Notes: generated by a model not told the origin, from the letters alone. Positions 50,738 through 64,000 are shown, counted from the first letter of the stretch. The stretch: DNA of 64,000 bases from Crotophaga sulcirostris (GCA_013397455.1 VYZB01000221.1:62001-126000), one strand, 5' to 3'. Made by a program: numbers and translations.

Positions 50738-50967
50738 GGGTAGGTTTAGATTAGATCCAAGGAAGAAATTCTTCACCTTTAGGGTGGTGAGGCCCTGGTA
50801 TAGGTTGCCCAGAGAAGCTGTGGATGTCCCATCCCTGGAGGTGTTCAAGGCCAGGCTGGATGAGTCTTTGCACAATCTGATCTAGAGGGAGGTGTCCCTG
50901 TCCATGGCAGGGGGTTTGGAACTGGATGTTCTTTAAAGGTCCCTTCCAACCCAAACCATTCTATGAA
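50738..50967 (+). repeat. CR1 LINE 3' end, typical avian type (plus strand)
   Basis: The segment runs from GGTTTAGATTAGATCC through GAAGAAATTCTTCACC, GGTTGCCCAGAGAAGCTGTG, CCATCCCTGGAGGTGTTCAA, GGCCAGGCTGGATGAG and GGTCCCTTCCAACCCAAACC to the ATTCTATGA end. This is the conserved 3' region of bird CR1 elements, 5'-truncated as usual. It is the best single argument that the window is avian. Confidence 0.95.
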
Positions 50968-53900
50968 AATATTCAGGCACGTTCTACTTGCAATACGAAA
51001 ACATTTTGTCCACGCTGTAGGATTATCTAAATAAGCCTCATTAACCCTTCCTAATCAGAGAGATGTGGTGTTATTTTTAAACCTGCCAAAAACTTTTAAG
51101 CCCAATGGTGTGGGATACTATGGTTACTGGGCCTCAAAAGAGTTATTTGTCTCTGTTTATTTTATTAAATATTCCTAGACATACCCTTAGGATATCAGAT
51201 CAATAAGTGCCTTTGCGGTTTCCTGATAGAAGGCAGCAATTATTTTCTTCCATTACAATATAAGCATAACCCAATTTTACTCATCTATCATGTGTGTAAC
51301 AGTAATAAAGAAGCATCACCATATGTTTATTTTACTGTCACTTTATCCTTTGTTTTAATTATCTTCTGTTTTTATTTCACATTTGTCCAACTGTTTGTTC
51401 CTTGCCTTTGATGTGAATGATGATCAATTTATCTTGCTTTAGTACATTTGTTGGGAATATGGTGGCAAAAACCTGTGGCTTCTCTTTTCCTGTATGGTGA
51501 ATGGAATACTTCAGGCTTTCACCTGAACTTATCTGTAGAAGAAACAAGACCATAGGAACTTTACAGAGCTGAATCTGGATTTCATTTTTAGAGGTGATTT
51601 TCCATGGAAGTCAATAGTGATTGAAGTTGAGTATCAGAGGAGAATTGAGTTACCAATTATTTAGCACACAAGAGACACAGAAAGGCTAAGCAAAGCCCAT
51701 AAGATCATAATTTAGCTAACGACAATTGAAATGTATAGTTGAGATTGTCAAGGGTAAACTCAACCCATCTTCCTCACTTGGAGAAGCACATTTAATCCAC
51801 AATAGAGGTGCACACTACTGGGCCATGTCTGCAAACGAAGTAAGTAGCATTTATTTCCTCTTCTATGTACTCCTCTGCTTTGAGGAGTACCACACCGGGG
51901 CTGACAGTGACTAACTGTGACCAAATAAACTCCGCTAAAAGCCTACATCCAGTTTTCTCTTCATTGTGTGTGAGAGCAGATTCCTGAATAGTGATTCAAA
52001 ACCCTCTGCAGCAGCGACCTTTCAGATACCCTTGTCCTGACTTGGGCAATAAAACCCCTTTACTATGACTCCAAATTTTTCTTTTAACTCAAAGCCAGAT
52101 CTGTTTCCTCCCTGCTGTCACTGAAGTGACAGCCAGCTCTTCACTGAAGGAAACCATTAGAAAGTGCTAACTGGTCACAGGTCCAGTGAGGTACATGTGA
52201 TATCAATCAGATGCACCACTGGATTCACTTTTCCTAACCCTGACTTCAGTCAGTTCAGGTTTTGGCTCATTATGTATTTCACATAAATACAAGAGGAAAT
52301 GTTTTATTTTGATTTTATGAAGTTTTCCATGAGCATGGAATAAGTGAAGGACAGTTGTGTCTGGATTTATATCTTGTGGTTGGTTGACTTTGCAGTCCAA
52401 CTAAGCTCTGACGGAGACTTTTCCCCTGGGTGAGCAATACCTGCTTTGGTCCCTTTGAGTCCTTCCGATGTTTATAAAGGGGCTCCTTACACTTCATCGG
52501 TTTTCACAGCCTGAATGTGTATTGGATCTGTCTCTGGTTTCACACCTGGATTCACATCTTTAAGATTTCTTATTGTTGAGGTTGTCAGGACAACTAACAG
52601 AAAGACAGGCGTACAATAGCATGACCACATAAACGTCATTCCTTTAGGAAACAAGGCTAAAAACTAACAAATTTTCAAGATAAGTTGAAGTAATTTTTTA
52701 AAAATCCTTAAGTCTGAGAAGAAATTGTGTTGAAGAAGTGGTTTTGAATGTTTTATTCTGGTTTATTTTGGTCCAATTCTACCTTTAGCACCCTCAGCCT
52801 AAACAGTCCTGAGGGACAGCCACTTAAAAAGATGGACTACCCAAAGTCCAACAAAATTATGTAAAATTGTCTTCTGGGACTTTTTTTGATAACATGAAAT
52901 GGCCTTCATCAATCAGACTCTAACTGTAAATTATCAGACAGCACTCCCTTGCAAACATTGCTAAAGGCTCATTTTTCTTTTTAATGATGAAGTTAGTGGT
53001 ATACCATATTCACTGCTGTACTGTTTTCAACTGTCCTATGACTTAATCTCACAGTGGTCAATGCCTTTCACTTGCATCAGTGGTCTGTGGTTTCATTCTT
53101 TCAACATCAAAGAGAAAGATCATCTTGGATACGTTACAAAAAGCAGGTTTTGAATTTTGCCAAAATAAACTGTGACAAACTCTCACCGTTTATAAAAGCC
53201 TTCTTTTAAGTTGAAGGTGACTTACAAAGGGGAAAGAATGTATTATGCCCTCATGTACGTTTTTATAATGTACAAAAAAGGGCCTAAGAAGAGTTGAGGG
53301 ATTTGGGACTCCTTTTTTTTCATTATTTCATCTCCAGCAAAATCAAGAAAGACTAGATTTGACATTCCTGACACAAGCAAAAGCATAAGATACAATGGGT
53401 TTTCCTTCTGCCTGCTCCTTCCCTTCTTTCACCTTCCAACCTTGTGGATCTATTTTACATACCTGAGGAAAACAAGCATAAAAAAAAGAATGCCTGGCAA
53501 ATTCTTGCCAAGTTTTTTGGCAAATTGAAACCTGAAAAATCTCATGGGACACTTTTCATTGGAGTCTTAGTGTGTCCTCTAGAATAACGCAAAGGGAATG
53601 GAATGGTAAAGCTTGACAGTCTTGATATTTCAGTGTTAAGCAAATGATCAGGACAAAAATTTCTGACAAGAAATCACAGAAACATTTTTCCCTTTATCAA
53701 TTTAATGTAGCAGAAATCAGAGTTCTGATGACATTTCTTGAAAATGGGCAACTATAATAAACCGTCTGCAGCATAAGACATTCAGTTCTGATATGCAAAG
53801 CAGCAGCAGACTCTGGAAAAGCTTTTGAAACAGGAAAGTACTTCCCAGCATGTGAAAAGTGCCAAATTATTCTGTCAATATTTTAATGGTATACTTTGCT

Positions 53901-55352
53901 ATGAAAAGATCACCTTATGAAGCAGGAGTATAGGCAAGAAAAGAATGAGATAAGTTAAAGGCTACAAGCTTTAAAGACAGTCACTCACAAATAAAATACC
54001 CCAGGAATAAGGAAAAAAGTACATTCACAGAAGAACAATGGTCATTGTTAAAAATGAACTGAAAAAGTGAAAAAAAAAGGATACAAAGACTTGAAATGAC
54101 AAATTAGGACAGCAATAACACAGAGAAGAAAGATAAGAAGTTACTGTGCTGAATGTTTGCTAACTTGCTTCTAGTTCCTGAAAATTGCCTTCCTCCCAGA
54201 AAAAGGGAATAAAATGCTACGTCTGTTGTGGTTGCTGTATCAGCATCCACTGGCAGTGCTTACATCTGTGTTGAATACCTGGAGCTGTGATAAGCAGTTG
54301 TCCCCCAGATGCCAAGGCTGTTGTGATGACACTCAGATGGGGTCAGACCCCCACTCTGAGCACATTCTACCTACTAGGGAGAAGCCAGAGCAGCTCTGTA
54401 ACAGAGCCCCACCCTAACAGCTCTGGCCCTGCCCTCCAGTAGAGGACTGTGTGCCACCTCTGAGCTCCAACTTCATTTTATTTGAGAAAAGAAAGCTCCC
54501 CAGAGAGGACATTTAAGACCCTGTTGCATAAGCAGGTACAATTCAAAGCTGTAGCATTTAATGTTTCAAAATAAATGTTAAAAGTATTGGATTCCAACGT
54601 TCTGTATTTCCTTCACGAGAGCTGACATCAGCACAGATACTGGCCAGAGGGAAGAAATAACCTTTGTGCTTCCTTCACTCACAATATTTCAGATGGTTGG
54701 AGAGCAGCAACCAACTGAACACATGGTGTACAGAAAGGCAACCCTCCCATCCAAGACTACTGGTATCCTCATTCAGATGCACTTTTAATAGACACTTCTT
54801 TCATTAAGAAAACTGATATCAGTGGGACCGTTTATGTGTCCAGCATGAGTAACTATATTAAAATCTGGCTCTTCATGGCATGTTCCAAACCAGCTCTTTC
54901 TTTTTTTTCTAAAAAGGGCAGTGATTCAGCATTACCACGGTTTAAAATATGAGTGATATTTTCAGGGACTCTTCAGTGCAAATGGATAGGAATGTTAATG
55001 AATACTGAATGCTTTTTAAGATATTGAAAGAAACAACTGCCTAAATGTTCTGTTTATCTGCATCACAATCTCTCAAGATCACAGAAAATTAATTACTTAG
55101 AAATTATTAAAAAAAAGGATTTTTTTTCCAGTTCCACTAATACTTTCTTAGCACTATAAGGATCTCAGTGATTTTAGCAGTCAATTTACAGGAACTAATC
55201 CTTAGAGAGATGAATCACCAACAATGCTAAGTAATCTGAAATGATTAGGGACTTACATTTTGTAACTGAAACTGAGGTAAACTACTCCTGGCTGTGGAGT
55301 AGTTGGAGAGAGGAGGATAGTCCCAAAATGTAACAAATTAATTGTTTCTTAC

Positions 55353-56567
55353 CCTGTTCAAGCAGTATTTGCTGTCTTTCCCATAAAAGTGCTGGAGACA
55401 TTTCATGTTCTGCTTGTCGACAATCTTGTTGAAGAACTCATTGATGGTTCGCACAGAGACGGCACAGACTGCAGATCTGTTGGTTGGTTCGGAAGAGTCT
55501 GGTTTGCTTTGTGCAAAAACGCCATAGAGAATATCATCGTTCAACCCAAGGCCCATTTCATAGGCAAGAGCTGCACCTGGCTTGCTTACATAGGCAGCTT
55601 GCAAGATGTTGAATACCTCCTTTCGGATGGACCTCTTCCTTCGCTTTTCCGTAAAAATACACTCAAGAGGCATTTCCATGTAAGAACGCATCTCTGAGTC
55701 TAAAGTGCAGAAGCGGATAATTCTAGTGTGAAAAGCTTGGGAGTCAAGAGATTCTCTCTGGACAGTCAGAAAATACACGAAGTGATCATTTTCAAAGGCA
55801 TGGACATACCTAATGGGATATGAGTCGCGGAACTGAGGGAGGATATCTATGTAAGACTGATCTGTGAGAAATTCAAAACCATCCTGTGTTTCTTTTAACC
55901 TTCTAACCGATATTGAATGCAGCACATGAGGAGGCTGAAATGTAGATGCCACAGTATTTCCAACAAAGAAGTTGACAAACCTGTCCTTTTCGGTCACCAG
56001 AACTTTGGTTCCTAAAGTGCTTACAACACAGTCAGGACAATTATCTGCTTCTCCATCCACCCGGGGTGAATACATGCAGTGCACCTCACTTTCGATGTCA
56101 GCAGGGTTGTCAGGGTGAATGATGTGACGATGGCAGATGCCTTTGGACACACTACCACAGCTGATGAGCTGATCATCATAATAAGTTTCTAAAAGCAGTG
56201 CCATGTTGACATTATCCTTCCATACACTGTTAGATAAATTTGCTTTATCCTTGCAGTCTTCACATGGCGCGCAGTCAGGGTTCTCCAAAATGGGCCCAGT
56301 CTTGTACACAGAAATGTTGTGGAGAGTTTCATTCAGCACATATATCTTGTTGACTGCTCCAATATAAACATGATGCTTGTATAAAACTACATTCTGAATC
56401 GGTGTTTCTGCAATGAAGTTAGGAAGATCATATTTAACACTCAAATTCATCTCTGATTTCTTAGCTGCTTCTTTGCATTGTCCATGGCTCCTCTGCAGCA
56501 AAGCAAACAGGAACACGATAAACCCAGAAGGATATGCAGTAAAAGGCTTCATTGTCAGAATTTTAAT
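55353..56567 (-). CDS. MET: MET exon 2: 5'UTR end, start codon, signal peptide and most of the Sema domain (residues 1-400)
   Basis: The exon opens after a cacAG acceptor at 56568-56569, has 15 nt of 5'UTR, then ATG at 56550-56552 with A at -3, and ends in codon 400 (AGG) before donor GTAAGA. Residues 1-24 form a signal peptide (hydrophobic core about 11-19), likely cut before Q25-C26. The rest is the N-terminal and central part of the Sema beta-propeller that binds HGF. Cysteines at 26, 94, 97, 100, 132, 140, 159, 172, 175, 282, 298, 363, 385 and 397 match the human disulfide pattern, allowing a one-residue deletion before C94 and a compensating insertion before C172. RRKR-S at 304-308 is a furin site separating alpha and beta chains. 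N-glycosylation sequons include N36, N74, N79, N105 and N358. The 1200 coding nt match the human exon as I recall it. Confidence 0.98.
55629..55643 (-). other. MET: Furin-type proprotein cleavage site RRKR|S in MET
   Basis: Codons 304 to 308 read Arg-Arg-Lys-Arg-Ser. In human MET the precursor is cut after Arg307 to give the disulfide-linked alpha and beta chains. Here the motif falls at the same residue number and fits the R-X-K/R-R consensus. Cleavage itself is inferred from the family. Confidence 0.9.
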
Positions 56568-59500
56568 CTGTGAAAATATATTTAAAGGAAAGAGTAGTTA
56601 TATTTCGTATACTAAAACATCAGTTTATCAGTCAACAGAAATCCATTTCTGCTGCATGTATTAGCTGAACTATTTCAGTTTAAGAAAAATCATAACCTTG
56701 CTTAGTCTCATTAATAGTCTTGTGCTAGAAACTGCTAAGATTACTTTTCTTCATGGATATCTATTTCACTGCTTCCAGAACAATTCATAGAAGGATTTTC
56801 TTATGACGAATTTTGCAAGACCCCTCAGTGTGTTGTACAGTATCAGAAAAGCGATGACTCCCTCCACATTGGCATTAAATCAGCTGACTGATACACTTTA
56901 GAATAGGATGGTGCCTAGGTAGCTGGAAGCAAATCTGCTCAGGATACTCAGGACACAACTGCACACAAAGCAGTTGTAGCACTTCAGTGTGTGTATATAA
57001 GATATTAGGCAAGTTCCTGAGGGGGCTGTGCTGATTCTTAGCACAGCTGCTCAAAAATGAGAAATAGGAAAGACATGAAATAACATGAAGATTTGAGCTG
57101 AAAGTGAGGCTTCTCTTTTATTCTGTTGACATTTTTGATTAACCAAGGAAGACACTTTTCTCCATCAGACCCCTCTCTCTCCCTCCAGCTCCCCAAATCA
57201 CTGTCTTTCATAAGCGCCTGTTTTGGTAAAAGAATGTTTTTTTTCAGCCAGTCCTACTTCTTGGAAGAGTCATTTCCCCCTAGTGTTGACAAGGTTTTGT
57301 AATATATTGTTAGAATATTTTATGCATCATGTGGTGCCTGGCATGTGCAAGTTTTATTTTAGGCCCTGTACCACAGCAGTAAGTCATTCTGGTGAACCTT
57401 TACAAGATACAGGCATATCACTGTATTGTAAACAAGGGGGTATCAAGTGACCTACAGCCATTAACTGATGAAATCAAACAACCTAGCACTTTTCTTTTTT
57501 TCACTTCTCCACACAATTGTTTGATGTGGCTTGAAAAACCAAAGGCAGATGACTAGTGTGATATTTCACCCCCTCAGAAGATCAATTAAATGAACTGTGG
57601 TTATGAGCGTTTCGATGCAGTGTCCACGCTATGCCCTGTCACACCAGACATTTTCTGTTAATGCTCTGACACAGTTGTTATGCCAAATTTAGCTTCTTCA
57701 TGGAGAAAACAATTACGCATTCTAACAGCAATATGATCACATACTATGGGAAAATACTTACAGTGTGGCTCTAGTTAAGGGATTGTTGCTAACAGAGAAA
57801 CGCTTATGACCACTGAAAGGATTTTAAATAGACAACCTTGAAAATTACAAACTAATAATAGGAACCAGAAGCTCTGTATTGACTTTTTATTTCATTAAGA
57901 CTTCAAGCAAAATGGAAAGATGACTACAGACCAGAATTGTTTTGGCTGTGTATAAATTCAGTGTTTTCACTCGATTGGTTAAAACAATCCATCAATAATT
58001 CTCCTGCATTCTTTGTGACATTTTATTTCAGCATCAAACAGTTTCTGTGGCTTACCTCATTAATTACACAAAATAATAGGTTTTGGAAACAAAGAATTAT
58101 TCTTCCTCTCTGTAATCTGATAAGAATCATGATTGAGAGCTGGGGATAAAAATCAGAAACACAGGCTTTTTGCAAGTATTGGCTGGTAAGAACAACTCAC
58201 ACTTCTGGTATTGGGAAATGAAGATCTTCATTCAAATCAACAACATTTTCTGATATTAATTAGTGATAACACAATCCTGGATACAAACCAACATGGATTT
58301 AAGTTTAAAAGAAAAGAAAAAAAAGCAGGAATATTGCTATAATTAGAAAATAGCCCCAGTAAACAGAATGCCGACTTCTAGATTGTATAGGACAGGAAAC
58401 TGTTTTCTCATCCTTTGAAACTTCTTGCTATTACAGAATTTTTCCTGCTCTGCGCTAGGGTGAAATCAAGAACTTTCAAAGTTTGTGTGAAACACCCAGA
58501 AGTTACACCCGATCCAAGAAACCGTGTTCACATCCCTGCCTCGCCAGCACCAAGCTAAGGTCCCCGCAATGGGAGGAGTGGGAGCCTGGTCTGACTGTCT
58601 GCCTCCTTTCAGCCAGCACTTCCACCCAAGAAACTGCTAAAGCTGATACATTCCTGCAGATACACTTCTGACGAGTCAACATGTTCTGACAAATACTAGA
58701 TTAAGCAGAAAATTCCAAAAAGAGCTCTATTTCTGACACAACGCAGAGGCAGGTATCTTGTTTACTACAATGAGTTTAAACCCAAATAAGCAGTGGCAGT
58801 GCAGTGAAGGGAAAATGATAGGTGGGACAATAGTTAGATGAGGATGAGGATGATCGACAACGATTAGAGGAAAAAAGATGCAAGGTTACTTGACAAGCAC
58901 TTATTTTGTTGCAGTATATTCTGTGCTGTGTTCTTGTTTTACTATGCTGCCAAATAGATTTCCCACCCACTATGTCCCTCAGTCTTTAGTTTACAGTCCT
59001 CCTGGTTTTTCCAGTGTCTGAAAAAGAGGATCCCTAGCTGTCCAAGACTAAATATCAGTGTGCACTGCAGTGGGATCTAGAGTCATAAATACTGTCTGTC
59101 TTACTCTTTTCCTCAAATCACATCTTGGAATGAGAGGCCAGTATCCTGGGATAGGCTACTCTGCCTGCACTTGGTGAAACAGCACTGGCTTGAATCTGTG
59201 CTATGTAGTCAGAAAATTCCTCCTTAAGACTTCTTTAGCAAGTAAGATCGGAACCAAAAAACTTAACAGCAAGAGCTAGGGTGGGATTCAGTGTACAGCA
59301 AAGGATGCCAGGAATGATAGATACTGTATTCTCTACTACAGCAAGGAAAATATGAGCAATAAGCAAAACCTAAGTCATCTTTTCTCTCATATCTGAGTTC
59401 CATCATTGTGTCTTCCACTGTAGACTTTCGAGGTGTGTCAAGCATCCTCCCAGACAGAAATCTGCTGATTCCCACCTATGGGAAGCTCAGGTTCAGATTT

Positions 59501-62500
59501 ATGGGCAGGTCTAGGGAAGATGTTTCCACATAATGCATGTCTCCAGCACACTGTGAATCTTTCCTCAAGGTGCCTGAAATTAGAAGGTATGTGCTCTACT
59601 GTGAGACATTTATAGCTTAGGAAGGACAAAGGAGTTATGTGAAGAGTACAATGTGCAACTCCTTTTTTCAGGCATTTGTTTTTTCAAAGTCCTTGCATCA
59701 TATAAACTCCGCTGTTTCTCAGTGAGACTCCTGTGATGTTCAGTGCCTCTTTTTATCTGCATTTGACCCATTGTCTTTCTCTATTCCGCTGCTGCAACCT
59801 GAAGCACAGACTGCTCTTCTGCAACCTACAGACCACGTCATTGCAAACACACTTTACTTGAATATATCCTGGAGAAGAAGGGAAACTTTGGAGAATTAAA
59901 AATTCAGTCCCACCTCTTTCAAAAGTCCAGTAGTACTGGTTCCCCTTAGCACATATTCAGATATAATTTCAGTTGAACTTAAGCATTTAAAGAGTTTTGC
60001 TGAATTAGAACTAAAATACTTAGGCTATAGATACACTTTATGAGTACAGGTCAAAGACCTAGCTGCTGCCTATCACTTGCAGAAGGAAAACAAGTAATCC
60101 CTTTGTTTCTCTACTTGGTTTGAGTGATGGTGCTGTTCCATTCTTTTGTGACCTTCCCGTGACTTGTGTGTCAGTGTGTCTTTCATGTGTCTACAGAAGA
60201 CTTGTAAGCTTTGGCCTGTGATAACTATCAGCAAGCAATAGCTGTGGATAGATTATTTCTTTTGTAAGAGATATTTTCAAAGCCTGTGTCATGATGTGCT
60301 CATTTTTCCATCCCTCAGCAGACAGTAGCTTGTATAACTGATGAGAAAATGGATTTTGGTCAACTGTGGCAAGTGGCTAGCAACGATGTGTCATATTAGT
60401 GTGCTTGGCAACTTCAAGTGCTATGGCTGATACTTCCCACCAGGCTTGGTCTTGAGTGTTTGTGTACCATTAATGACCTCCCAGTGGCAATCTTTTCCCT
60501 ATGAGTGTCAATCTCCCTAATAAGGTGATAATTTGTAAACATTGAACATCATGTCTCTTCTTCACACTGTTCACTACTGCATTGACAAGTCAGGCCTGGC
60601 CTTATTGTGGAATAACATTCAAGCTGTCATACACAAAGAAGCCAGAAAACACAGATACGCTTGTTTTCCTAGCCCTCATTTCAACTACGTGGGTCCCATT
60701 TAACTCTGATCACACAGTACTCCAGGGACCTGCACAAACTAGGATGACATGCTGGCACAAAAGTGTTTTGTAGGTTGTTTGGTGCATCTATCAGCAAAAT
60801 GATTCGGCGTGGATCGGCGGCAGGATCGGTAAGTTTCATATAGTTTCATATTTTTTCCATTGGGATAGTACATCTTGTTACTCTGGGCTCTGACAGACTT
60901 GTTGTGCCAAATTTATATAGGATAACTGCTCCTGAGAGTTCAGTTTGCATTGCTACTCTGGACTGAAATCCGTGCCAGTTCAGGACCTGACTCCCTGTGG
61001 ATCAGATGTTCTGTCATGGAGACAGCAGCATCATTTAACAGGACAGTGCAAACGGGAGGGGTAGATGATAACAGCTCCATCCATCCAACTTTAATCTGTA
61101 GTTGCAAATCTGTCACAGTACTGGCACCAGCTTCAACAGACTAAGCCCAGAGCAGACGTGTCTTTATCAGACTTTTCCATTAACCAATTGCATCTGTAGG
61201 CAAGATTGGTTATATGTAAAACACTTACTGAGGTTAATCTGTCTTTTACGTCCACAGATTAAAAATGTTCTTACATTAGAATTGCTAACCTGAATTAGCT
61301 ACCTTGAATTAAAAAGAGAGAACAAGGACATTTGAGAGAGTAAGTCAGCAACAAACACAGAAATAATCCCCTAGTTCAATTCAAATTACTACTCAGTTAA
61401 AATCCATGTTCCCTTGTCTTCAGCACTGTTTTAACTCTAGTTTAGGTTACTCATCCTGACCAGGATGGGAACATAACTTTTCTACAGTGTGGTATGTACA
61501 CTAACCTGATGCATTTTCCCAGCGCACAGAGTTACAGGACTCAGTAGCTGTGATTTAGGTCATAAATTCATTCACAACAGAGCTGGGAGGTTTCTATGGT
61601 ACTCCAAGATGTGTGTGTGCATGCAGACAAGTGATGGTGAAGAACTGGAGGGCAGGGCACAGCCCAGGCATTGCTGGAGGATCTACCATTAAATAAATCC
61701 TCTACATATCCAGTGCAGTCGTGTGTGTCAGAAGAAATTGCTTTCATTAGCATGTTCAACTGATCTGTAAGACCTTATTACAATACTCAAACACAAAAAA
61801 AGAATCTAAATCCTCCTTGCATAAAAAATAGCCTTTAATATACATGGTCCATTACTGGGTCCAATATACCATTGTAATTCACAGTAGCTATCAACAGAAG
61901 CATTTTCTTTGCCTGTCACGTTTATTTTAACAGGCATTAAAACACAAGAACACTAATCTATCCTTTGCAGTGGAGAAAATGTTATACTCATTTAGCATTA
62001 TTTGTTGTGCGTGTCCTGCAGTGCAATAAAGTGTAGAGTGTTTTCTTTGACACTTGCTTCAGATCTTAACATCCTAAAGCCAACTCATGTCTTGGGTCTG
62101 TAGCACAACTGGATTTATTTAATCATTTTTTGTTGTGATGGGCTAGAACAGCACTATAGGGTCTTTCATAACGAACCAGAGCAAACACTCACTAATACAT
62201 TACAAATAACTGGAGTAGACCAAGAGCTATACATTTCTCAAAAAGACTAATCTAAAAGGGGGTATACAGCATTTGTAGGGATTCAGGGAAATTTCTCATG
62301 TGAGGAAGTGGGACCCATTTTAACGGCTGAGGAATCAGTTCCACAAAGAACAGGAACTAAAATAGTTCAAAATATACAAAGAATATTTGAAAACCAGGGA
62401 GGAAATACCCACAATAAGGAAGGTCCTTCGTTGTTTCGTCATGCTTATATTTCCAGATGAGTTTGGCTCTTTAAATACAGAAGGACAGCTTTACACATCT

Positions 62501-64000
62501 GGATGCATAAGGATGGGAGGATTTTAAAAAAAATTATTATATTGCCTGGCGGTAGCAGGAAAACAGAAATTAAATTTTGAACAACACAACACTACTGATT
62601 CACTCCATTCATTTCAAATGGAAGTCAGCAATTACAGAACTTCAATAAGAAAACAACTGTGATGCTATTGTGGCTCTCCACAACTGCACTGGCAGTAAAA
62701 TAAATCCAGTTCTAGCACAAACTTAAACCTGGTATCTGCAGCAAATAATTCAGTCTGACAACCAACGTGTGAACATTTTATTCATAATTGCTGTCCAAGT
62801 GTTCAGTTCAAGTAGAAAAGGAGCTGTGTGTGAGATAGAATAAGATGTTACCCTTGTTATTGTACAACATGACCAATAACACATGGTAACATCGGTCTTC
62901 TGTTTCAGGTTACTGAATACAGAGATAGTCCAGTTTTCATCCCAGTTTTTCACATATTCGGACAGACTAATTCATCTCTGAATGTATTTCCACTGTATAT
63001 GCACAGCAAAGACCTTTACTGACTCTAGCCATTTGAGGTAAAAGCAGACATGTGCCCTGGTTCACTCAAGAAGTCACACAAGCTCAGGTAAAATGCATGT
63101 CCTTTTTGGTGCCTTTTATAAAAACACCTTACAGTAAGAGAAAGCAGTTTTCTGGTACTTCTGAGTCCCTCCCGTTGATCAACTTTTTGCATGAGCCTGA
63201 GCATTTTGTGGTTGTCTGTACAGAACAGGGACAGTGTAATTTCCTTGGAATGCAGTTCCTCCTTTTGTAAAGAGCCAAGTTGGCAAACCTGGCTGTAAGC
63301 ACCATTTTAGCTTGATTCCCTTAACTACTCTCAACACTTACTTAGATTTTCTACTTTATGCTTTATGGCTATAACATCTATCTACCTGAAATGCAGAGTG
63401 GATTTTGGAAGTCTTTTCTGTCTTGTAAAGTTAACAGCCTTCCATACTGCGATAATTAAAAGAATGGCATGGGTCATAAAATGAAAAAGATTAAAACGCA
63501 GATAGCCATGACTAACCAAGACAGCATACAGATTTGATGCAAATGTTCTAACAGCAATTATGAATGATCTTGAGGCAAGGTATTTCCTGCAGTTTAATTG
63601 TCATCTGGTGCTAATGGTTCTTAGAAGTCCCTGAGACAATAACTCTTCATAGCCAAATATTAATCTATTTAAAAAAAAAAGTTCTGTACATCAACAGATA
63701 GTGATGAAAAAGTATAATATATTATATGAAAAATTGTACCAAAGGATTCACATGCATACCAGATTATTCCATCTCCTTTTGATGTCCTACTAAATATAAG
63801 AAGTATAATAATAACAGCAACTAAACCCCAACAAGTCCCTGAATTCCTCCAAGGTGTAGTACGAATACCTAGGATACCAAGCAAAAGAAATTGTGCTGGC
63901 TCTATTCTTTTGTCTGAAAGAGCTGGCAGGACAGCGTCAGGCAGCAGCTTTTCTGCTTTGTGGGTGCACATAAAGTGTGCCACTGGGTGCCATGACTTCA
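56568..64000 (-). other. MET intron 1, 3' part
   Basis: The 7.4 kb upstream of exon 2 are AT-rich, without a CpG-rich stretch that would suggest the promoter or exon 1, which must lie beyond the right edge. A short GATGAGGATGAGGATGAT run is at about 58838-58855. The open frame at 63669-63983 has no recognisable domain. Confidence 0.85.

Larger units (their letters stand above)
41674..55352 (-). other. MET intron 2
   Basis: About 13.7 kb, the longest complete intron here. It contains T runs at 41867-41881 and 43362-43375, a 20-bp tandem duplication at 44883-44922, a CCATAC-type simple repeat at 50301-50371 and a young-looking CR1 3' end at 50738-50967. No exon, RNA gene or pseudogene was recognised. 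Confidence 0.9.
188..56567 (-). other. MET: MET gene, exons 2 to 13 (partial gene; exon 1 and exons 14 onward outside the window)
   Basis: Twelve minus-strand exons join in frame into a 963-residue N-terminal part of the hepatocyte growth factor receptor: signal peptide, Sema domain, PSI domain, IPT domains and transmembrane helix. Each exon is bounded by AG and GT, and the phases agree at every junction (phase 0 at 2/3, 3/4, 4/5, 5/6, 7/8, 10/11, 11/12 and 12/13; split codons at 6/7, 8/9 and 9/10). Exon numbering follows human MET and is inferred from homology. The product is a single-pass receptor tyrosine kinase of the plasma membrane that binds HGF through its ectodomain; the catalytic part is not in this window. 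No transcript evidence is available, so the boundaries are predictions from sequence and homology. Confidence 0.97.

Noticed and set aside
63669..63983. 104-codon minus-strand open frame at the right edge, considered as an upstream exon
   Set aside because: No signal of exon 1 (no CpG-rich context, no donor fitting the 5'UTR), and no recognisable protein.

Overview
This window is a vertebrate nuclear genomic segment, most likely from a bird. It carries the extracellular half of the MET gene (hepatocyte growth factor receptor) on the minus strand. The protein assignment rests on near-continuous similarity of twelve exons to human MET, which I know from memory. The avian call rests on several CR1 LINE fragments, one of which (about 50738-50967) has a typical avian CR1 3' end. 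The species cannot be fixed from this sequence.

Layout, in gene order (right to left): 56568-64000 is the 3' part of intron 1; exon 1 and the promoter are not in the window. Exon 2 (55353-56567) holds 15 nt of 5'UTR, the ATG, the signal peptide and most of the Sema domain including the furin site. Exons 3 (41482-41673) and 4 (29767-29901) finish most of the Sema domain. Exon 5 (28189-28362) is the PSI cysteine knot. Exons 6 to 12 (22581-22741, 21238-21340, 20893-21029, 18461-18625, 17513-17612, 8610-8828, 2361-2507) encode the IPT/TIG immunoglobulin-like stalk. Exon 13 (188-344) ends the stalk and encodes the transmembrane helix and the first basic juxtamembrane residues. The juxtamembrane and kinase exons (14 onward) lie beyond the left edge. 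The exons add up to 2890 coding nt, i.e. 963 whole codons plus one base, and every junction keeps the frame.

The rest, over 95 percent of the window, is intron. I recognise CR1 retrotransposon fragments of different ages in both orientations, short tandem duplications, simple repeats and one perfect 21-bp inverted repeat. No second protein gene, RNA gene or CRISPR-like array could be supported; the many short open frames elsewhere look like chance frames or CR1 remnants.

I did not find a novel biological system. The points most worth checking are the non-consensus 5' splice site of exon 13, whose read-through would stop four codons later just inside the membrane; an in-frame 48-nt extension possible upstream of exon 10; and the foldback structure in intron 4.
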